NCBI RefSeq assembly: GCF_014490785.1
Contig: NZ_CP051488.1
Span: forward strand, 1,674,001 to 1,738,000
From: Kosakonia sp. SMBL-WEM22
GTDB taxonomy: Bacteria > Pseudomonadota > Gammaproteobacteria > Enterobacterales > Enterobacteriaceae
DNA length: 64,000 bases
Direction of reading: 5' to 3'
Shown: positions 27,133 to 34,431 of the stretch, in pieces
How the letters are laid out: each line of letters opens with the position of its first letter
How positions within the stretch are numbered: the first letter of the stretch is position 1
The notes under the pieces: generated by a model
Told to the model about the DNA's origin: nothing
Databases searched by the model: none
The model's input: the letters and a program-made list of their open reading frames with translations, nothing else
Translations under genes and position numbers: made by a program

Positions 27133-27612
27133 ATGCATACAGACTCCTCTATCAATTGAAAAGAGGGTTGCGCGATTAAGATCTCAGCAGCAATAATAAA
27201 CATTGTAAAAAAAAGGTGTGTACACGAAATACAAAATAATAATCTTAATTATGCCAGTGATATATAGGTAACAGTTACCGTAAAAACATTCATAAATGCA
27301 GCGGCAATAAACGATCTAACATCTAATTTTTCTCAAAAGTTTATAGAAAAAATAATTACCGAGGTAATAATAACTACAATATATTCAATCGGCGGCTCTA
27401 CGCTTTGAGTAATTTATACATCGGAAAGATTTAGAGGGGATAACTGCGAGGTATATAGCGCGCTTAGAGTGGCCGGCGAGCTGGATATATTCTACTTTCT
27501 TGTTGAAGCCTATGCAGGGACATTATTGGATGCCCTTATAATAAAAAGAAAAAATCTCGCCATATGGGACGAGATTTTAATGAGGTTGTCTAGTGAATTA
27601 GGCGAAGGATAA
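27133..27612 (+). pseudogene. Decayed gene of unknown family (three in-frame stops)
   Basis: One frame runs from ATG 27133 to TAA 27612 (160 codons) interrupted by TGA at 27157, TAG at 27265 and TGA at 27406 but by no frameshift. The last segment, from VIYTSERFRGDN to MRLSSELGEG, reads like a folded protein. In sequence this AT-rich about a dozen stops would be expected by chance, so I take it as an old gene. It begins 1 bp after the 71-aa ORF. No family recognised. Confidence 0.45.
27551..27578. terminator. Bidirectional hairpin terminator
   Basis: Perfect 9-bp stem AAAATCTCG/CGAGATTTT with a 10-nt loop, A-rich on one side and T-rich on the other, inside the 3' part of the decayed gene and close to the end of the convergent membrane gene. 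Confidence 0.6.
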
Positions 27613-27853
27613 TCAGTGTTTTTTTAGTTTTTGTGTGGCTTTAAGACAAAAATAAAAGCAACCCAACCCAAAGAACATAATAACAAGATGCCCTGTGACC
27701 TCTGGGTAATTTAGTGCAGATAGTCCTCCAGTTGATTTAATATACAAAAGAGTTTCTCCGAACGAATAGATAGCGAACATCAAGAACAAAAAAATAATAA
27801 CAGAAAGCACCATCATAAAGAAATAGGCTGTTTTTTTTTAAATTAAAATTCAT
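27613..27853 (-). pseudogene. Small two-helix membrane protein, frameshifted at an A9 run
   Basis: From the ATG at 27816 the frame gives 67 residues with two hydrophobic segments (VIIFLFLMFAIYSF and IMFFGLGCFYFCL) and a lysine-rich end. Upstream, an ATG at 27853 (MNFNLKKK) leads into the same protein if the run of nine A at about 27831-27839 had ten, giving a natural N-terminus MNFNLKKKTAYFFMM. As it stands, translation from 27853 stops early. Whether the short form is made is unclear: there is no ribosome site before 27816. Family unknown. Confidence 0.5.
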
Positions 27854-28028
27854 ACAAGTTAATCCATTATGGAAAAAAACTAGAATAACATACTATATTA
27901 TTCTACCATCATAATAAACACACTTAACTAAAAACGCATAATCATTTATATACCTATATCTGATCACAAAGAGCTAAGCGACTGTAGGTCTCCAGCAGAC
28001 AAGAGCTCTATTACCCGGACGCACCATT

Positions 28029-28301
28029 ATGGTAAATCATACAGAACTGAATATTTTGAAACTTCTGGCCTCCAGAAATGACGTTAACTGGACCTGGTAC
28101 AATCTTGATAGGGCAATGAGTGTCAGAAAAATGAATGGCATTGGTAACGTCGTAAGGCTTGTCGATAATCTGTCTAAAGCAGGTCTGGTCGATATAGTAC
28201 CAGGCGGAAGCCCATCAGGAATGAACTACTATCGCGTATCAGAATCCGGCCACCGCTTTCTGCACAGTATCGGAGAGGAATACCCGCCCGATTTACCATA
28301 A
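28029..28301 (+). CDS. Small winged-helix-like protein
   Basis: 90 aa, GC content nearer the chromosome than its neighbours. The pattern ELNILKLLASR..WTWYNLDRAM..GNVVRLVDNLSKAGLVDIV..YRVSESGHRFL reads as a winged-helix domain with the wing in the PGGSPSGMNYY stretch. Such small proteins often regulate plasmid or phage genes. It sits at the right end of the replicon insert; an imperfect hairpin CAGAAAACG/CGTTTCTG follows at about 28320-28345. Function is inference. Confidence 0.6.
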   Translation: MVNHTELNILKLLASRNDVNWTWYNLDRAMSVRKMNGIGNVVRLVDNLSKAGLVDIVPGGSPSGMNYYRVSESGHRFLHSIGEEYPPDLP

Positions 28302-28369
28302 CATCTGGTTGCACGCCCCTCAGAAAACGTCTCAGCGCGTTTCTGCCATCTCCACATGGAAAGCGGGGT

Positions 28370-28486
28370 TAAATCCCGCGTTTTACTTTCCAGTTCAAGC
28401 AGGATGCGAATCCCCCAGATATAAGATATCTGAAGTGATCTTTTTTGACCGACGATACGGCCTTTGTTCCATGGCGACGTGTTCAT
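28370..28486 (-). pseudogene. Tyrosine recombinase (integrase), N-terminal part
   Basis: ATG at 28486 with CAGGAGAT at good distance opens MNTSPWNKGRIVGQK and runs to KTRDL, the N-terminus of the same integrase family whose remainder lies at 25415-25862. The reading frame is intact up to the junction TTTA, where the ColE1-type insert begins. Rejoining at TTTA restores T-R-D-L-A-L-F-N. Confidence 0.85.
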
Positions 28487-28520
28487 ACTCAAATCTCCTG
28501 CAATGTGGGAAATTTGAGTA
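28486..28520. promoter_or_regulatory. Inverted repeat over the integrase start
   Basis: Arms TACTCAAATCTCC (28486-28498) and GGGAAATTTGAGTA (28507-28520), nearly perfect, 8-nt loop. One arm contains the integrase Shine-Dalgarno and touches its ATG, so the leader RNA could hide the ribosome site; a protein-binding or recombination site is also possible. Confidence 0.5.
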
Positions 28521-28742
28521 TGGTTGTGCCTTATGAGCGAATTACTCTCTTTGGCAGATATTTCCACTCTATAACGCTGCACTACTGAAAATTGGGGAAT
28601 GGCGGACAACTTTGATCATGATATTCTATTGAAGGAAGAAGTATCGCAAGCAGTGTGCTCTCCCTTTAGTTGCAGGACACACAAAACCATTACGTTTATT
28701 TAATATGCCTGTTACGTGTATCGTAACTCCGAAGAGGAATCT

Positions 28743-29132
28743 ATGGTCCAATATTTTTCTGAAAAAAATACCCTTGAGAATAGAGCATTACAAATATGGC
28801 AAATTCTTATCGGATTCTCTTATGAGCGTAAGATAACTACATATAGAGAGATTGCTGATATTCTTGGTTATAAAGGCGCAGGTACAATGGATCGTCAACT
28901 AGGTCATATTCTACATTTTTGTGCTCAAAACAAGTTACCACCATTAAGTGTATTGGTTGTAAATTCTGAGACTGGATTACCTGGCGATGGGTTTGATACG
29001 ACAGGTGATTTACATAAACAGAGAGAAAAAGTCTTTAATTTTGACTGGTTTGATATTATTCCACCAACGGCAACCGAGTTTGCTTCAGCGTGGGAAATAG
29101 CAGGGCAAAACGATTTTAGTGTTCACTCATAA
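28743..29132 (+). CDS. Alkyltransferase-like (ATL/MGMT-type) DNA-binding domain protein
   Basis: 129 aa; ATG at 28743 behind GAAGAGGAA. The segment ALQIWQILIGF..KITTYREIADILGYKGAGTMDRQLGHIL follows the DNA-binding domain of O6-alkylguanine-DNA alkyltransferases. The active-site PCHR (or PWHR of ATL proteins) is absent; that place reads LPPLSVLVVN, followed by the family-like GLPGDGF. It may bind damaged DNA or regulate, but cannot be a methyl acceptor. Similar proteins are often found on islands. AT-rich relative to the backbone. Confidence 0.6.
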   Translation: MVQYFSEKNTLENRALQIWQILIGFSYERKITTYREIADILGYKGAGTMDRQLGHILHFCAQNKLPPLSVLVVNSETGLPGDGFDTTGDLHKQREKVFNFDWFDIIPPTATEFASAWEIAGQNDFSVHS

Positions 29133-29357
29133 CAATCCGATGCAATTGATGGCAATACTCCCAATTTAATGATTCGGTTATAGCACTCCCTTCAATGAAG
29201 ATGTAAGTATCCCATTCAGGCGGGTCATATACGTCTAGAAATCAGTCCTGACTAATCTGGCGTTTGTGACATCCGCTCCTGGCGCCAATCTGTTATTCGG
29301 TCATTACATCAAAGGCTATAAACTATTAAGCCCGCTTTGTAGAGCGGGCTCTTATTA
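29133..29357. other. Intergenic stretch before lacY end
   Basis: 225 bp of mixed composition. Apart from the lacY terminator at its right end I see no gene or repeat. Confidence 0.5.
29329..29350 (-). terminator. Terminator of lacY
   Basis: Perfect 8-bp stem AGCCCGCT/AGCGGGCT with a 6-nt loop just beyond the lacY stop; the following T-tract on the lacY strand is poor. Confidence 0.6.
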
Positions 29358-30623
29358 TTAGGCTGCGCTGTTATATTCGGTAGTCTGGAGCAGTGTTCTA
29401 CTCCCTTTCAGGGTAAAGAGTGAGACGATGGTAAAGCTCAGCGTAATGCTGCCCAGAATGAGATAAGCCTGGTGGAAGCCAACGGTGTCATACATCCTTC
29501 CGACCCATGCGGAGAGTACAACACCTGAAAGCTGTTTCGATAAGTTAAAACCAATCAGGAACAGCGTTGCCGACAGTTTCGGATTAAAGGCGGATGATAT
29601 GTATTTGAAGGTGCCCACCAGCAAGAACGGGAGTTCAAACATATGCAGCATTTTTAAGATCACCACTTCGATAGCTGAAGAGGCAAAAGAAGAACCCAGA
29701 ATACGCGCTGACATAATAATACCGGCGGTGATCAGCGCGTTTTTCGCGCCAATCCGGTTCACGATGGCAGGGGCAAAGAACATAATCGTTGCGTTAAGTA
29801 ATTCCCCTCCGGTGGTGACGAAACCGAATACTTCTGTTCCGTGTTGCGGACTGGAGAAAAAGCCTTTAAAAAAGTTGGCAAACTGTTGATCAAATACGTC
29901 ATATACGCTGGCGACGCCAACTACATAGACAATAAACCCCCAGAAGCGTGGCATGCGTAATAGTTCCGCAGCGGTGCGCATCGAGAAGGCCTGACGGTTG
30001 GCTCCCAGCGCGTCGATTACCAGTTCACTGTTGCTCCCTTCCGGACGTGACATCCACAGCAGCACTCCCAGCACCAGTGCAAAACCTGAGGCAATCCAGA
30101 AGGTGATATTGGGATCAATGCCAAACAGTATACCGGTGATAGACGCGCACAGTGCCCAGCCAATACAACCGGAAACGCGCACTTTCCCATATTCAAAACG
30201 GTTCGCGCGGCTGACGCGTTCAATATAGGCCTCTACCGCCCCGGAACCGCTGGAGAAGACCACCCCCAGATAAATACCGCCCGCTAGCGCACCGGCGAAA
30301 ATATTCAACTGCAATAACGGAGACAGCACAAAAATAAAGAAGGGCGCAAACAAGATCAGCAAGATCGTAATGGTCCACAGCAGATGTTTGCGTAACCCCA
30401 GTTTGTCAGATATCAGGCCAAATACTGGCTGAAATATAATCGCGAACAGCGAGATTGAGGAGAAAACGATCCCCGTTTCTGTTTTGGTTAAATGATTAAC
30501 TTCCGCCAGCCAGACCGGGAAAAAGGGAAAGTAGGCCGACATAATGAAGTAGTAGAAGAAAAAGAAGAGCATAAAGTAGATGAAGTTATGCCGTTCTCTT
30601 GGCGCGAGTTCAGAGAGTTTCAT
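29358..30623 (-). CDS. lacY: Lactose permease LacY
   Basis: Inner-membrane H+/beta-galactoside symporter, 421 aa with twelve segments. Similar over its length to E. coli LacY and closer in my memory to the Klebsiella type, including FFFFYYFIMSAYFPFFPVW at the N-terminus. Functional residues are kept: E of AVEAYIE (E126 equivalent), R of KVRVSGC (R144), and H and E of LHMFELPF (H322, E325). GC is lower than in the flanking backbone. It should be the second gene of a lacZY operon, but lacZ is only a stub, so it may import galactosides for another hydrolase. Confidence 0.94.
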   Translation of the reverse strand: MKLSELAPRERHNFIYFMLFFFFYYFIMSAYFPFFPVWLAEVNHLTKTETGIVFSSISLFAIIFQPVFGLISDKLGLRKHLLWTITILLILFAPFFIFVLSPLLQLNIFAGALAGGIYLGVVFSSGSGAVEAYIERVSRANRFEYGKVRVSGCIGWALCASITGILFGIDPNITFWIASGFALVLGVLLWMSRPEGSNSELVIDALGANRQAFSMRTAAELLRMPRFWGFIVYVVGVASVYDVFDQQFANFFKGFFSSPQHGTEVFGFVTTGGELLNATIMFFAPAIVNRIGAKNALITAGIIMSARILGSSFASSAIEVVILKMLHMFELPFLLVGTFKYISSAFNPKLSATLFLIGFNLSKQLSGVVLSAWVGRMYDTVGFHQAYLILGSITLSFTIVSLFTLKGSRTLLQTTEYNSAA

Positions 30624-30678
30624 TGTCTATATTCCATCCTGTGATACGCGTCATTAGTAAAGCCGCTTTTTGGTGGTT

Positions 30679-30864
30679 TCACGATTTCACCCCGTTCAGG
30701 GTGTTATCGCCATCGAAGATAATCTGCGTCTGGTCACCAGCCTGCCCGTTTTCCTCCAGGCTTAACGTCAATGCGTAGCAGCCTGTCGGGCGTTGCCAGG
30801 CCTCTCGCGCCAGCACGTCATTAAACAGGTGGCCCGGCGACGTCCGGGGATCGTGATATTGCAT
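30679..30864 (-). pseudogene. lacZ: lacZ (beta-galactosidase) remnant
   Basis: 61-codon frame. Residues after the start contain FNDVLAREAWQ, matching the LacZ N-terminus (LSDILARRDWE), then jump directly to PTGCYALTL..QTQIIFDGDN, matching PTGCYSLTF..QTRIIFDGVN about 100 residues further on in full LacZ; the reading frame ends a few codons later. At least two internal deletions removed more than 90% of the gene, including all catalytic residues. It keeps a start codon 24 bp from an operator-like site and precedes lacY by 55 bp. Confidence 0.85.
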
Positions 30865-30885
30865 AGGTATATTCGCCTGATAAAT

Positions 30886-30904
30886 GACAATGTCGTTCGC
30901 TAGA
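30886..30904 (-). promoter_or_regulatory. lac operator-like site near lacZ remnant
   Basis: On the lacZ strand TAGCGAACGACATTGT. The core differs by one base from TAGCGGACGACATTGT before lacI at 31028-31043 and lies 24 bp before the lacZ start, where the main lac operator is expected. Confidence 0.6.
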
Positions 30905-31020
30905 CAAGATGAGTGAGTTATCAGATATTTTGCTTAAAGCCACAATACTTGCGAAAGTGAAACTCATACACGATCACGAAATACCACGGAAATGATGTAA
31001 TTTTGTCGTGTTTGAGACAT

Positions 31021-31043
31021 AAAATGTTAGCGGACGACATTGT
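31021..31043 (+). promoter_or_regulatory. lac operator-like site near lacI
   Basis: AATGTTAGCGGACGACATT has palindromic ends AATGT/ACATT and a core nearly identical to the site at 30886-30904, facing the other way. It lies 26 bp before the lacI start, so LacI may also control itself. Confidence 0.6.
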
Positions 31044-31067
31044 TGCGGACGTGTAAAGGAGTGATTT

Positions 31068-32138
31068 ATGCAGCGCCGTACGGCAACGTTAGAAGATGTG
31101 GCTCGCAAGGCCGGGGTGTCGCAACAGACGGTTTCGCGTGTACTGAATAAACCTGGGGTTGTGTCTGAACGCACCCGCGACAAGGTTATCAGCGCGATGC
31201 AGGCGTTGCTGTATGTGCCTAACCGTTCGGCACAATTGCTGGCGGGGAAGTCTGCGCCGTCGATTGGTTTGATTACCGCGTCGTTGACCCTGCATGCACC
31301 CTCACAAATTGCCGCGGCTATAAAAAGTCACGCCAGCGCACACCAGCTTGAGGTCGCTATTGCGATGCCTGCGATCGTCGATTACACCTCACTTCAGGCA
31401 CGGCTAAATGAGTTTCGCGCACAGAATATTCGTGGTGCAATTATTAATCTGCCGCTGGAGGGCAGTATTGCCGAAAAGCTGGTAAGTGAGAATCCGGATA
31501 TCTGCTGTCTGTTTTTGGATATTTCGCCAGAGACCGATGTCTGCTGCGTGCGCTTTGACCATCTTGATGGTTGTAGCGCTTGCATTCATCATCTCTGGGA
31601 ACTGGGGCACCGGGATTTCGGTCTGCTTGCCGGACCTGAAAGTTCTGTTTCAGCGCGCATGCGCCTGAGCAGCTGGCGTGAGACGTTGCATCGACTTGGG
31701 GTCAGTAATGCAGTGACGGTTTTTGGCGACTGGAGTGCGGCCAGCGGCTGGCACAATGCTTTCAAACTGTTACATCAGTACCCGAAGATAAGTGCCATCG
31801 TTGTGGCGAACGATCAGATGGCACTCGGCGTGTTGAGTGCTCTGGCGCAGCTCAATCGCAACGGGAGCCAGGCAGTCTCCGTCACGGGTTATGACGATAC
31901 AGCAGATAGCCTTTACTTCCAGCCGCCGTTGACGACCGTGGCGCAGGATTTCAACAAACTGGGTAAGCGGGCCGTAGAGTTGCTTATCCAGCTCATGGCC
32001 GACCCGCAAATAAGGATCCGTGAACTGCTGCCTACACGACTGGTTATTCGTCAGTCAACCTGGCCCGTAGCCGGTCACACCGGGGATGATAACGCGCAGC
32101 TAATTACGCAATTAAAAACACTGGTGAAAAAGCTGTAA
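31068..32138 (+). CDS. lacI: Lactose operon repressor LacI
   Basis: 356-aa LacI. HTH at about residues 6-25 (VSQQTVSRVLNKPG), hinge helix with NRSAQLLAGK, core domain with LHAPSQIAAAIKS, LLAGPESSVSARMRL and ANDQMALG, and a C-terminal leucine-patterned helix (LITQLKTLVKKL) as in the tetramerisation helix of E. coli LacI. ATG with AAAGGAG. Divergent from lacY and the lacZ remnant, unlike E. coli where all read the same way. Intact, with two operator-like sites still present. Confidence 0.93.
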   Translation: MQRRTATLEDVARKAGVSQQTVSRVLNKPGVVSERTRDKVISAMQALLYVPNRSAQLLAGKSAPSIGLITASLTLHAPSQIAAAIKSHASAHQLEVAIAMPAIVDYTSLQARLNEFRAQNIRGAIINLPLEGSIAEKLVSENPDICCLFLDISPETDVCCVRFDHLDGCSACIHHLWELGHRDFGLLAGPESSVSARMRLSSWRETLHRLGVSNAVTVFGDWSAASGWHNAFKLLHQYPKISAIVVANDQMALGVLSALAQLNRNGSQAVSVTGYDDTADSLYFQPPLTTVAQDFNKLGKRAVELLIQLMADPQIRIRELLPTRLVIRQSTWPVAGHTGDDNAQLITQLKTLVKKL

Positions 32139-32288
32139 GATCTACAGATTCTGTCCGTGGAGCGACCCATCTTATTAATCAACGTCCACAGGCACTCCCT
32201 GAAAGTGATGCCGCCCAATGTTGCTTACCCGCGGCTTTATATCCCTGAACAACAAACGTGCCGCAACATCAGATACCAGCGAGCACAT

Positions 32289-32323
32289 TGCCGGATGGCG
32301 TGTAAACGCTTATCCGGCCTACA
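32289..32323. repeat. Single REP element
   Basis: TTGCCGGATGGCGTGTAAACG..TTATCCGGCC between lacI and the convergent rimO terminator. Confidence 0.8.
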
Positions 32324-32354
32324 TGTTCATTGAGATATTCGCTGGCAATAAGCA

Positions 32355-32385
32355 CAAAAAACCCGGCGGGCGCCGGGTTTTTTTA
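32355..32385 (-). terminator. Terminator of rimO, bidirectional
   Basis: Perfect 10-bp stem AAACCCGGCG/CGCCGGGTTT, 2-nt gap, with A-run and T-run on the two sides, ending just before the rimO stop codon. Confidence 0.88.
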
Positions 32386-32389
32386 TCGC

Positions 32390-33715
32390 TTAAACGCGTG
32401 TGCCCCACAGGTCATACTCGTCAGCGTTTTCCACTTTCACACGGACTATATCGCCCGGTTTGACGTTGGTTTCACCGTTCAGATAGACCGCGCCGTCGAT
32501 TTCCGGGGCATCGGCCATGCTGCGGCCAATCGCGCCTTCCTCATCCACTTCGTCGATCATCACCAGGATTTCGCGACCAATCTTCTCCTGCAAACGCTCA
32601 GCGGAGATGCGCTGCTGCAGCTGCATAAAGCGGTTCCAGCGCTCCTCTTTTACCTCTTCCGGCACCTGATCCGCGAGTTCGTTGGCGGTGGCACCCTCAA
32701 CCGGGCTGTATTTGAAGCAGCCTACGCGATCGAGGCGCGCTTCGGTCAGGAAGTCGAGCAGCATCTGGAAATCTTCTTCGGTCTCGCCAGGGAAGCCGAC
32801 GATAAAGGTGGAGCGCAGCGTCAGCTCCGGGCAGATCTCGCGCCAGCGCTTGATGCGTGCCAGCTGACGATCGACCGCGCCAGGGCGCTTCATCAGCTTC
32901 AGAATGCGCGGGCTGGCGTGCTGCAACGGGATGTCGAGGTAGGGCAGAATTTTGCCTTCTGCCATCAGCGGGATCACATCATCCACGTGCGGGTAAGGGT
33001 AAACGTAGTGCAGACGGGTCCAGACGCCGAGTTTTGCCAGTTGCTCGCAAAGGCCAACCATGCTGGTTTTCACCGGCTCGCCGTTGTGGAAGCCCATGCG
33101 GTGCTTCACATCAACGCCGTACGCAGAGGTATCCTGCGAAATTACCAGCAGCTCTTTAACGCCGGCATCAACCAGACGTTTCGCCTCGGACAGCACGTCG
33201 CCAATCGGGCGGCTCACCAGATCGCCACGCATCGACGGAATGATGCAGAAGGTGCAGCGGTGGTTACACCCTTCGGAAATTTTCAGATAAGCGTAGTGGC
33301 GCGGCGTCAGCTTCACGCCCTGTTCCGGCACCAGGCTTAAGAAGGGGTTGTGCTGCGGTTTCGGCACATAGTGATGAACATGGGCGAGAACCTGCTCATA
33401 GCTGTGCGGGCCGGTGATCTCCAGCACTTTTGGGTGCACTTCGCGGATCTGATCCTCTTTCGCACCCAGGCAGCCAGTGACAATCACTTTGCCGTTTTCA
33501 TTCAGCGCTTCGCCGATCGCTTCCAGCGACTCCTGCACGGCGCTGTCGATAAAACCGCAGGTATTGACGATCACCATATCGGCATCATCGTAACTCGGGA
33601 CAACATCGTAACCTTCGGTACGCAGCTCCGTAAGGATGCGTTCGGAGTCGACGAGATTTTTTGGGCAGCCAAGAGAGACAAAGCCGATTTTCGGCTGCAG
33701 GTTCACATTGCTCAT
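32390..33715 (-). CDS. rimO: Ribosomal protein S12 methylthiotransferase RimO
   Basis: Radical SAM enzyme that methylthiolates an aspartate of ribosomal protein S12. 441 aa as in E. coli. The N-terminal MTTase domain has C17, C53 and C82 for one Fe-S cluster; the radical SAM motif is C150, C154, C157 (EGCNHRCTFC); a TRAM domain follows near the C-terminus. Backbone gene; in E. coli bssR is next on the right, here separated by about 11.9 kb. Confidence 0.97.
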   Translation of the reverse strand: MSNVNLQPKIGFVSLGCPKNLVDSERILTELRTEGYDVVPSYDDADMVIVNTCGFIDSAVQESLEAIGEALNENGKVIVTGCLGAKEDQIREVHPKVLEITGPHSYEQVLAHVHHYVPKPQHNPFLSLVPEQGVKLTPRHYAYLKISEGCNHRCTFCIIPSMRGDLVSRPIGDVLSEAKRLVDAGVKELLVISQDTSAYGVDVKHRMGFHNGEPVKTSMVGLCEQLAKLGVWTRLHYVYPYPHVDDVIPLMAEGKILPYLDIPLQHASPRILKLMKRPGAVDRQLARIKRWREICPELTLRSTFIVGFPGETEEDFQMLLDFLTEARLDRVGCFKYSPVEGATANELADQVPEEVKEERWNRFMQLQQRISAERLQEKIGREILVMIDEVDEEGAIGRSMADAPEIDGAVYLNGETNVKPGDIVRVKVENADEYDLWGTRV

Positions 33716-33870
33716 AGTTCAAAAAGTAATCAGTTATAGGATCTTAGGCGAGGGATTGTACAGGGCTATTGCCCGGAATTATAGAGGGAAGTACCTGCTA
33801 GTTTACGCCAATGGTGATCTTGTATCCGTGTCGCTTCAGGCTGCTTGAGGGGGGGGCAGATGTTCATACG
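33716..33870. other. Short intergenic stretch rimO - DUF943 gene
   Basis: 155 bp holding the rimO upstream region; left edge of the accessory block inserted between rimO and bssR. No promoter or repeat is clear enough to call. Confidence 0.4.
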
Positions 33871-34347
33871 CTATTTCTTACGTAAGAAAGTTTTCCCGTC
33901 AGGTGTTTGAATATACACTTCATCACCCACATCGATGAATATTTTATTTTTACCCTCTCCCGAAATGGCAAACAGCGTGTTTTTCTTTATGCATCGTTTG
34001 GGGCTTTTTATTTCTTGACTGCAAATATAATCATCTTCGCTTACGCCGTTTAAGAAATTAGCATGAGGCAATTCAACGAAACCCTCGCCAAAATCCATCA
34101 CCGGAACTCTAAAGAATCCGCTCTGCGGGACAACCTTATAATTTTCTTTAAGAGCAGTTTGATTTTCTCTCCACCATGCCAGTTTATCTTTAGCTGTGGC
34201 TGGTGGGTTTTTAATAAATACTGCACCATTAAAAACAGCCATAATTTTGCTATTGCTGGAAAACGTATTAGAGCGAAAAAAAACAAGCGTAAGCATGATA
34301 ATTAGCCCGGCTGTTAATATATATTTGATATTTTTTGGCTCAAGCAT
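33871..34347 (-). CDS. DUF943 family membrane-anchored protein
   Basis: 158 aa. One N-terminal membrane helix (about residues 9-25) is followed by a probably periplasmic domain with the DUF943 pattern NPPATAKDKLAWWRENQ, FGEGFVEL and two cysteines (CSQEI, CIKKN) suitable for a disulfide. Function of the family is unknown; members often occur in variable loci of enterobacteria. AT-rich compared with backbone, suggesting acquisition. Confidence 0.75.
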   Translation of the reverse strand: MLEPKNIKYILTAGLIIMLTLVFFRSNTFSSNSKIMAVFNGAVFIKNPPATAKDKLAWWRENQTALKENYKVVPQSGFFRVPVMDFGEGFVELPHANFLNGVSEDDYICSQEIKSPKRCIKKNTLFAISGEGKNKIFIDVGDEVYIQTPDGKTFLRKK

Positions 34348-34431
34348 ATTTATTATCCATAGCGATCGCTTACGTTCTCAGTAGCCTGGCATGTTTTATA
34401 CCCTACCTTGAAAAAAGAGTAATCCAAATAT

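Larger units (their letters stand above)
25863..28369. mobile_element. 2.5-kb ColE1-type replicon inserted in the integrase gene
   Basis: AT-rich segment separating the two integrase parts. TAAA occurs at both junctions (25859-25862 and 28370-28373) and only one copy is needed to rebuild the gene at codons for R-D-L-A-L, so the insert has a unit length of 2511 bp. It contains a ColE1/pMB1-like origin at 26236-26694, small genes and no visible mobilisation genes, rop or transposase. I read it as a cryptic plasmid integrated by a short-homology event; a transposon that captured the origin is an alternative, but no terminal inverted repeats are seen. Confidence 0.75.

Noticed and set aside
27157..27408. 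In-frame TGA codons as selenocysteine
   Set aside because: A TAG stop lies in the same frame, no SECIS-like hairpin follows the TGAs, and the surrounding element is decaying.
25260..29357. tRNA gene or attachment-site repeats bounding the integrase island
   Set aside because: No T-loop/cloverleaf sequence or convincing direct repeat was found on either side.
30950..31000. CRP-binding site in front of the lacZ remnant
   Set aside because: GTGA and TCAC half-sites are present but their spacing does not fit TGTGA-N6-TCACA.
32330..33340. 336-codon plus-strand frame over rimO
   Set aside because: Shadow of rimO, whose cysteine motifs and length are intact.
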